This document shows, in pieces, positions 13,328 through 18,085 of a DNA stretch of 18,085 bases. Position 1 is the first letter of the stretch. The number at the start of each line of letters is the position of its first letter. A model generated the notes under the pieces. That model had not been told where the DNA came from and searched no databases. It saw nothing but the letters and a program-made list of their open reading frames with translations. Position numbers and translations under genes: made by a program. Source of the stretch: an uncultured Prevotellaceae bacterium (GTDB lineage Bacteria; Bacteroidota; Bacteroidia; Bacteroidales; Bacteroidaceae); contig CADCEQ010000048.1 in assembly GCA_902800435.1 (NCBI GenBank), positions 1-18,085 of the forward strand, read 5' to 3'.

Positions 13328-14083
13328 ATGAGAACAGTTAAACAAAGATGGAAGACCTTAGCCTTTGCTGCCATGATGGTAGCAGGACTGGGCTACTCCG
13401 CTGACGCTTCGGCTGCTGCCAAGTTGCAGAACGCCATTGGCGTGAAGACCAACACTGGCAAATTCTTCCCGGTGGTCCGCGTGAGTATGATGGTTGTTCC
13501 CGATGGCGGCGACACGTTCGAGATTGTCCTCAAGGACGGTCAGGGCGAAGCCGGTGTCAAGAGCATCAGTTTCGAGAAACAGCAGGTGGAGATTGACTAC
13601 ACCCTGTACAATGAGAAGAAGGAAGAGCAGCCGAGCGTTGACTACTCCAAGCCCTTCTACGTCTTCACCAACACCGGCAAGTTCTGGAAGATGAAGGACG
13701 TACGGCCTGTGCTGACCGTTCAGGAAGGCACTTCGCTGATGACCGTCACCGCCGGCAGCGATGTGGAGAAGAACGTCAGCGAAATCCGTTTCTTCCGTGG
13801 CACGGAGGATGAGCTGAGCCAGGCCATGAATACAACAGGCATCAAAAACCTCGCTACGGCTCCTGCCGCTGAGAACCTCCAGCTGCAGACCCCCATCAGC
13901 GAGCAGATGACAGTCTCTGGCTGTGGCGACGCCAATAAGGCATTCGTCTATGCCCTTGATGGCAAGCAGGTTGCAGCAGCAGCCGTTGCCAATGGCGTCA
14001 CGACCGTCTACGTCGGACAGCTGCCCGCAGGTGTCTATGTGCTGCGCGTCGGCAACAAGGCATTGAAATTCACCAAGAAGTAA
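13328..14083 (+). CDS. Exported protein with duplicated beta module and T9SS-like C-terminal tail
   Basis: This 251-aa protein has a signal peptide (FAAMMVAGLGYSADASA, cleavage after about residue 29). Two related modules follow: TNTGKFFPVVRVSMMVVPDG near residue 41 and TNTGKFWKMKDVRPVLTVQE near residue 114. Each ends in a similar strand, VKSISFEK and VSEIRFFRG, suggesting an internal duplication. The last 65 residues have the shape of a Por secretion-system sorting domain: FVYALDGKQV, then VYVGQLPAGVYVLRVGNKAL and a basic FTKK end. That would send the protein through the type IX secretion system to the cell surface, if the strain has one. The domain is recognised by eye and diverges from the strict consensus, so it may instead be a plain beta-sandwich. 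Confidence 0.82.
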   Translation: MRTVKQRWKTLAFAAMMVAGLGYSADASAAAKLQNAIGVKTNTGKFFPVVRVSMMVVPDGGDTFEIVLKDGQGEAGVKSISFEKQQVEIDYTLYNEKKEEQPSVDYSKPFYVFTNTGKFWKMKDVRPVLTVQEGTSLMTVTAGSDVEKNVSEIRFFRGTEDELSQAMNTTGIKNLATAPAAENLQLQTPISEQMTVSGCGDANKAFVYALDGKQVAAAAVANGVTTVYVGQLPAGVYVLRVGNKALKFTKK

Positions 14084-14114
14084 ACCCGTTAAACCAAACA
14101 AAATAGCAAACATT

Positions 14115-15239
14115 ATGAAAAAGATATTTACTTTAATCGCCGTGGCTGCCTTTGCCACGACATCATTTGCACAGAAGACTCAGCAATACTTCCGTGTAGA
14201 GTTCAACGCTCCTATCGTCAACGACGCAAGTGGCAAGACCAGCGTCGCCGCCGAGGGTGACATTTATACATACTGCAACCCCGATCACAACAAGGTTGTT
14301 AATGGTGAGAACCACGGTTGGATTGACATCCAGGCAGGTGGCAACCTGAACTGCTACGGCACGGTGGGCAATTTCACCTTCCGTCCCCAGGTTCCCAGCA
14401 ACATCACCGAGAGTTCTGCTTTCTTCCTTGAGAACGGACGCTATGGACAGGACAACGCTAAAGCCGACTGGAAGTACCAGCTCGAAAGCAGCACGTGGGG
14501 TATCCGTATCAACAACATTACGGCCTACAGCATTCCCGTGGAGAAGGTTTCACTGATCGACTCTACTGCTACTCACGAGTACAAGTTCCCCGGTGACAAC
14601 AAGACTTATAAGGTCTCTGAGTTTACCTTCAACCGTCTGCCCCGCAACGTGGCCGAGCTGAAGACTCTGCTTGAGGATGAGAACGGCAAGCGTGTTGAGG
14701 CTTGCAACAACCCCCTGTTCATCGGTGCTGTTGTTTATCTCGTACTGCCCCGTCTGCTCGACTGCAGCTATGACTGCCGCGATATGATCAACTACCTCTA
14801 TGGTGTCCAGCACACTCAGCTGCATACTACCGGTATCAGCAATAGCGACTTCCAGAACCTGTGCATCGGCTGGTTCCAGAAGGAGACCAGTGGCTACAAC
14901 CAGCACAACAACCTGTTCCAGCACTTCGCTGGTGCTACGCCGGGCAACCAGTACAAGCCTAACGGAAAGGGCTACGGCTACGACAATGGTCCGTACAAGG
15001 TTCGTATCGGTTGGGACCTGGCAAGTCCTACACTCTGGTCTGGCGATCTGAATGCTACCATTGCAAAGCTGAACCTGTTCCCCAACCCCGATGCTACTGC
15101 AAAGGGTGACATGTCCTTCGAGTCTCCCACGGCTCACACCGTCATGATTCGTCCGACAAAGAACAACGGTTGGTTCGTATGGAGCGAGATCAAGAGCTAC
15201 TACTCAAAGGGTAAGCAGCAGCGCGACGACGACTTCTAA
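14115..15239 (+). CDS. Exported protein, DUF6935-like
   Basis: This 374-aa protein has a typical signal peptide, MKKIFTLIAVAAFATTSFA, cleaved before Gln20. The N-terminal half is strand-rich. The C-terminal half carries features I associate with the Bacteroidales/Firmicutes gut family DUF6935: NNPLFIGAVVYLVLPRLLD, MINYLYGVQ, FQHFAGATPGNQYKP, and a final strand block VMIRPTKNNGWFVWSEIKSYY. The function of that family is unknown to me. The protein ends in the acidic stretch DDDF. It is the last gene of the probable operon: 31 bases separate it from the T9SS-like protein gene and a strong terminator follows 22 bases after its stop. Family assignment is moderate; export is well supported. Confidence 0.85.
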   Translation: MKKIFTLIAVAAFATTSFAQKTQQYFRVEFNAPIVNDASGKTSVAAEGDIYTYCNPDHNKVVNGENHGWIDIQAGGNLNCYGTVGNFTFRPQVPSNITESSAFFLENGRYGQDNAKADWKYQLESSTWGIRINNITAYSIPVEKVSLIDSTATHEYKFPGDNKTYKVSEFTFNRLPRNVAELKTLLEDENGKRVEACNNPLFIGAVVYLVLPRLLDCSYDCRDMINYLYGVQHTQLHTTGISNSDFQNLCIGWFQKETSGYNQHNNLFQHFAGATPGNQYKPNGKGYGYDNGPYKVRIGWDLASPTLWSGDLNATIAKLNLFPNPDATAKGDMSFESPTAHTVMIRPTKNNGWFVWSEIKSYYSKGKQQRDDDF

Positions 15240-15261
15240 GCCGCAACTCATAATAATCAGA

Positions 15262-15295
15262 AAAACACCCTGGGCTGTCAAGTCCGGGGTGTTTT
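15262..15295 (+). terminator. Strong intrinsic terminator of the exported-protein operon
   Basis: AAAACACCC (15262-15270) pairs with GGGTGTTTT (15287-15295), and the stem continues inward with TGG/CCG, giving about 12 pairs around a short loop. The 3' arm ends in a T-rich tract (TTTTCCTTTTATTT). It separates the exported-protein operon from pnp. Confidence 0.9.
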
Positions 15296-15358
15296 CCTTT
15301 TATTTCATAAAAAACAAAAAATAATTGCCGTTTATTCGTTTATTCATATTATAATGTG

Positions 15359-15366
15359 TACCTTTG
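15359..15366 (+). promoter_or_regulatory. Bacteroidetes -7 promoter box for pnp
   Basis: TACCTTTG followed by CACA is an exact TAnnTTTG match, 58 bases before the pnp start codon. Transcription would start near 15373, giving a leader of about 52 bases. The upstream region is AT-rich without a clear TTTG at -33. Confidence 0.75.
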
Positions 15367-15377
15367 CACAGTTTTCG

Positions 15378-15396
15378 GCGCCATGTGCGCTTTTTT
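15378..15396 (+). promoter_or_regulatory. Short hairpin plus T run in the pnp leader
   Basis: GCGC (15378-15381), a five-base loop CATGT, and GCGC (15387-15390) are followed directly by six Ts (15391-15396). This looks like a small attenuator or a processing hairpin at the very 5' end of the pnp mRNA. The four-pair stem is short, so premature termination would be inefficient. In E. coli, PNPase controls its own mRNA through a leader stem-loop; a similar role here is inference. Confidence 0.35.
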
Positions 15397-15424
15397 ATGT
15401 ATTTTTCAGATGTTTTAAATCAAG

Positions 15425-17839
15425 ATGAATGTAATTACAAAGACCCTTCAATTGGCTGATGGAAGGACCATCACCATTGAAACCGGGAAAGTGGCAAAAC
15501 AGGCTGACGGAAGCGTCATGCTCCGCATGAACAACACCGTACTTCTCGCCACAGTTTGTGCCGCAAAAGATGCAGTTCCCGGAACAGATTTCATGCCTTT
15601 GCAGGTTGACTATCGTGAACAGTACGCCGCCGCTGGCCGTTTCCCCGGCGGATTCACCAAGCGCGAAGGCAAAGCCTCGGACAATGAAATCCTTACATCG
15701 CGACTCGTGGACCGCGTTCTTCGTCCACTATTCCCCAGTAACTATCACGCTGAAGTTTTCGTCAACGTCATGCTCTTCTCAGCTGATGGCGTTGACCAGC
15801 CCGACGCACTGGCCGGCTTTGCCGCATCGGCAGCATTGGCCTGCTCGGATATTCCCTTCGAGTGCCCCATCTCGGAGGTCCGCGTGGCTCGTATCAACGG
15901 CGAGTACGTCATCAACCCCACATTCGAGCAGATGAAGGAGGCCGACATGGACATCATGGTCGGTGCATCGGCCGAGAACATCATGATGGTCGAAGGCGAG
16001 ATGAAGGAAGTCTCTGAGCAAGACCTGCTCGGTGCCCTCAAGGCAGCTATGGATGCTATCAAGCCCATGTGTGAGCTGCAGGCCGAACTGAGCAAAGAGC
16101 TTGGCAAGGACGTCAAGCGCGAATACGACCACGAGGTGAACGACGAGGAGCTCCGCGCCCGTATGAACAAGGAGCTCTACCAACCCGCCTACGATATTAC
16201 CAAGCAGGCCCTCGAGAAGCAGGAGCGTGCCGAAGCCTTCGAGAAACTGCTCGAAGATTTCAAGGAGAAGTTCTTCGCCGAGCGTGCCGAACTTGCTGAC
16301 GACGCTAAGGGCGAAATCTCCGACGACGAATACGCAGCCATGATGGACCGCTACTACCACGACGTGGAGCGCGACGCCATGCGCCGCTGCATCCTCGACG
16401 AGGGCATCCGTCTCGATGGCCGCAAGACCACCGATATCCGCCCCATCTGGTGCGAGGTGTCGCCCCTGCCCATGCCTCACGGAAGCAGCATCTTCACCCG
16501 CGGTGAGACACAGTCGCTGACCACCGTTACCCTGGGCACCAAGCTTGACGAGAAGTTGGTGGACGATGTGCTCGACAAGAGCTACATGAAGTTCCTCCTG
16601 CACTATAACTTCCCCCCGTTCTGCACAGGCGAGGCCAAGGCTCAGCGCGGCGTAGGCCGTCGTGAGATTGGTCACGGCCACTTGGCTTGGCGTGGTCTGA
16701 AGGGCCAGATTCCCGAGGACTTCCCTTACACCGTCCGCGTGGTCTCTCAGATTCTCGAGTCAAACGGCTCGTCGTCTATGGCTACCGTCTGCGCCGGTAC
16801 GCTGGCCCTGATGGACGCTGGTGTTCCCATGAAGAAGCCCGTATCGGGTATCGCCATGGGTCTCATCAAAAACCCCGGAGAAGATAAGTACGCCGTCCTG
16901 AGCGACATCCTCGGCGACGAGGACCACCTGGGCGACATGGACTTCAAGACCACCGGTACTCGCGACGGCTTGACAGCCACCCAGATGGATATCAAGTGCG
17001 ACGGTCTGTCGTTCGACATCCTTGAGAAAGCCCTCATGCAGGCCAAAGCCGGACGTGAGCACATCCTCAACTGCATCACCGACACCATCGCCGAGCCACG
17101 CGCCGAACTGAAGCCCCACGTGCCCCGCATCGAGGCTTTCGAAATTCCAAAGGAGTTCATCGGAGCTGTCATTGGCCCGGGCGGAAAGATTATCCAGCAG
17201 ATGCAGGAAGACACAGGCGCCACCATCGTCATCGACGAAATCGACGGCGTGGGCAAGATTCAGGTCAGCGGCCCCAACAAGGAGTCCATCGACGCTGCCA
17301 TACAGAAGATTCGTGCCATCGTGGCCATCCCCGAGGTGGGCGAAGTCTATGATGGTGTCGTCCGCAGCATCATGCCTTACGGCTGCTTTGTCGAGATCAT
17401 GCCTGGCAAGGACGGTCTGCTCCACATCTCCGAGATTGACTGGAAGCGCCTCGAGACTGTCGAGGAAGCTGGCATCAAGGAGGGCGACCACATCCAGGTG
17501 AAGCTCCTCGAGATTGACCCGAAGACTGGTAAGTACAAGCTCAGCCACCGCGTGCTCATCGAGAAGCCTGAGGGCTATCAGGAGCGTCCTGCCCGTCGTG
17601 AACGTGGTGAGCGTCCCGAGCGTGGTGAGCGCCGTGAACGTCGTCCCGAGCGCAATGACCGCAGCGAGCGTCGTGATCGTGGAGAGCGTGGTGACCGCCG
17701 CGACCGTCGTCCCCGTCCCGAGCAGAATGGCGACCTCGGCGAGAAATTAGCTGAAAAACTTGGCGACGAATTCAAGGCAAATGCCGAGAAGCCCGAGCCC
17801 AAAGACTTCAGCGATGCTCTCGACCACATGGACTTCTAA
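15425..17839 (+). CDS. pnp: Polynucleotide phosphorylase
   Basis: This phosphorolytic 3'-to-5' exoribonuclease takes part in mRNA decay and RNA quality control and acts as a ring-shaped trimer in the cytoplasm. The 804-aa protein has the full domain order: a first RNase PH domain (about 10-150), an alpha-helical linker, a second catalytic RNase PH domain (about 330-560), a KH domain with the GPGG loop (584-587), and an S1 domain (about 640-710, [20 protein letters not shown]). The catalytic segment [17 protein letters not shown] places Asp500, Asp506 and Lys508 at the E. coli Asp486, Asp492 and Lys494 positions. Beyond S1 comes a tail of about 45 residues dense in Arg, Glu and Gly, then an acidic end. 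It has its own promoter and terminator, so it is probably monocistronic. Confidence 0.97.
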   Translation: MNVITKTLQLADGRTITIETGKVAKQADGSVMLRMNNTVLLATVCAAKDAVPGTDFMPLQVDYREQYAAAGRFPGGFTKREGKASDNEILTSRLVDRVLRPLFPSNYHAEVFVNVMLFSADGVDQPDALAGFAASAALACSDIPFECPISEVRVARINGEYVINPTFEQMKEADMDIMVGASAENIMMVEGEMKEVSEQDLLGALKAAMDAIKPMCELQAELSKELGKDVKREYDHEVNDEELRARMNKELYQPAYDITKQALEKQERAEAFEKLLEDFKEKFFAERAELADDAKGEISDDEYAAMMDRYYHDVERDAMRRCILDEGIRLDGRKTTDIRPIWCEVSPLPMPHGSSIFTRGETQSLTTVTLGTKLDEKLVDDVLDKSYMKFLLHYNFPPFCTGEAKAQRGVGRREIGHGHLAWRGLKGQIPEDFPYTVRVVSQILESNGSSSMATVCAGTLALMDAGVPMKKPVSGIAMGLIKNPGEDKYAVLSDILGDEDHLGDMDFKTTGTRDGLTATQMDIKCDGLSFDILEKALMQAKAGREHILNCITDTIAEPRAELKPHVPRIEAFEIPKEFIGAVIGPGGKIIQQMQEDTGATIVIDEIDGVGKIQVSGPNKESIDAAIQKIRAIVAIPEVGEVYDGVVRSIMPYGCFVEIMPGKDGLLHISEIDWKRLETVEEAGIKEGDHIQVKLLEIDPKTGKYKLSHRVLIEKPEGYQERPARRERGERPERGERRERRPERNDRSERRDRGERGDRRDRRPRPEQNGDLGEKLAEKLGDEFKANAEKPEPKDFSDALDHMDF

Positions 17840-17855
17840 GATAAGAAAACCGTAA

Positions 17856-17892
17856 AAAGTCCCGCAGATTCATTCCGATTCTGCGGGATTTT
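17856..17892 (+). terminator. Intrinsic terminator after pnp
   Basis: TCCCGCAGA (17860-17868) pairs perfectly with TCTGCGGGA (17880-17888), and the stem can be lengthened by the flanking AAAAG/TTTT. Four Ts follow the stem directly. It begins 17 bases after the pnp stop codon. Confidence 0.88.
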
Positions 17893-17932
17893 CATAAAAA
17901 ACACCCTTTACACCAAAAAAGTTCTTCAAAAA

Positions 17933-17964
17933 TTTGGTAGTTCCAATTTTTCGCCGTACCTTTG
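17933..17964 (+). promoter_or_regulatory. Complete Bacteroidetes promoter for tRNA-Asn
   Basis: TTTG (17933-17936) and TACCTTTG (17957-17964) are separated by 20 bases, the classical -33/-7 arrangement of the primary sigma factor in this phylum. The tRNA begins 27 bases after the -7 box, so a short 5' leader would be removed by RNase P. Confidence 0.85.
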
Positions 17965-17990
17965 CACCCGCAATCGAAAGAAAGCAACCT

Positions 17991-18064
17991 GCTTCAGTAG
18001 CTCAGTTGGTTAGAGCACCTGACTGTTAATCAGGGGGTCGTTGGTTCAAGCCCATCCTGAAGCG
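17991..18064 (+). tRNA. tRNA-Asn, anticodon GTT
   Basis: The acceptor arms GCTTCAG/CTGAAGC, D arm GCTC-AGTTGGTTA-GAGC and anticodon stem CCTGA/TCAGG all pair perfectly. The loop CTGTTAA gives anticodon GTT, reading AAC and AAU (asparagine). The discriminator is G and CCA is not encoded in full. The T stem GTTGG/CCATC has one T-T mismatch (18041 with 18055). Confidence 0.93.
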
Positions 18065-18085
18065 CCTTAGAAAGAGTCCTGTAGG

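Noticed and set aside
15779..16681. 300-codon minus-strand frame inside pnp
   Set aside because: It is antisense to well-conserved PNPase domains.

Overview
The window looks like chromosomal DNA from a Bacteroidales bacterium, most likely a Prevotella-type gut or rumen species. The evidence is the Bacteroidetes-type promoter core (TAnnTTTG, here always TAnnTTTGCA) in front of every transcription unit, weak Shine-Dalgarno signals, Sec/lipoprotein-rich gene content, families typical of this order (DUF6057-like, DUF6935-like, a T9SS-like C-terminal tail), and fairly GC-rich genes separated by AT-rich gaps. No database search was possible, so family names come from motif recognition.

Left part (1-7928), almost all on the minus strand. 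A tRNA-Pro(CGG) gene lies at the left edge. A four-gene operon then reads right to left from a promoter at 5671-5678: a CxxCH-containing beta-propeller lipoprotein, a two-domain RidA-like protein, a putative glycoside-hydrolase-like (DUF3142-like) lipoprotein, and a large exported helical-repeat protein. The last three genes are tightly packed, with an ATGA overlap and a 23-nt overlap. Upstream is a repeat-rich 398-nt gap (5649-6046), then a multi-spanning DUF6057-like membrane protein with its own promoter. A nearly identical purine-rich repeat sits at the start codons of both the RidA-like gene and the membrane-protein gene.

Middle part (7929-11968), plus strand. Divergent from the membrane-protein gene is pta-ackA, the acetyl-CoA to acetate pathway that makes ATP in anaerobes. 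Four bases after ackA begins a gene for a membrane-spanning regulator with periplasmic TPRs and a cytoplasmic AraC-type DNA-binding domain.

Right part (11969-18085), plus strand. A promoter flanked by a perfect 9-bp inverted repeat drives a probable operon: an unlisted 40-codon small ORF and three exported proteins (366, 251 and 374 aa), ended by a strong terminator. Then come pnp (polynucleotide phosphorylase with an Arg/Glu/Gly-rich tail) with its own promoter, leader hairpin and terminator, and a tRNA-Asn(GTT) with a textbook promoter.

The best candidates for undescribed biology are the small-ORF/exported-protein operon beside the membrane-bound AraC regulator, and the operon joining a possible c-type heme propeller lipoprotein to RidA-like and glycoside-hydrolase-like partners.
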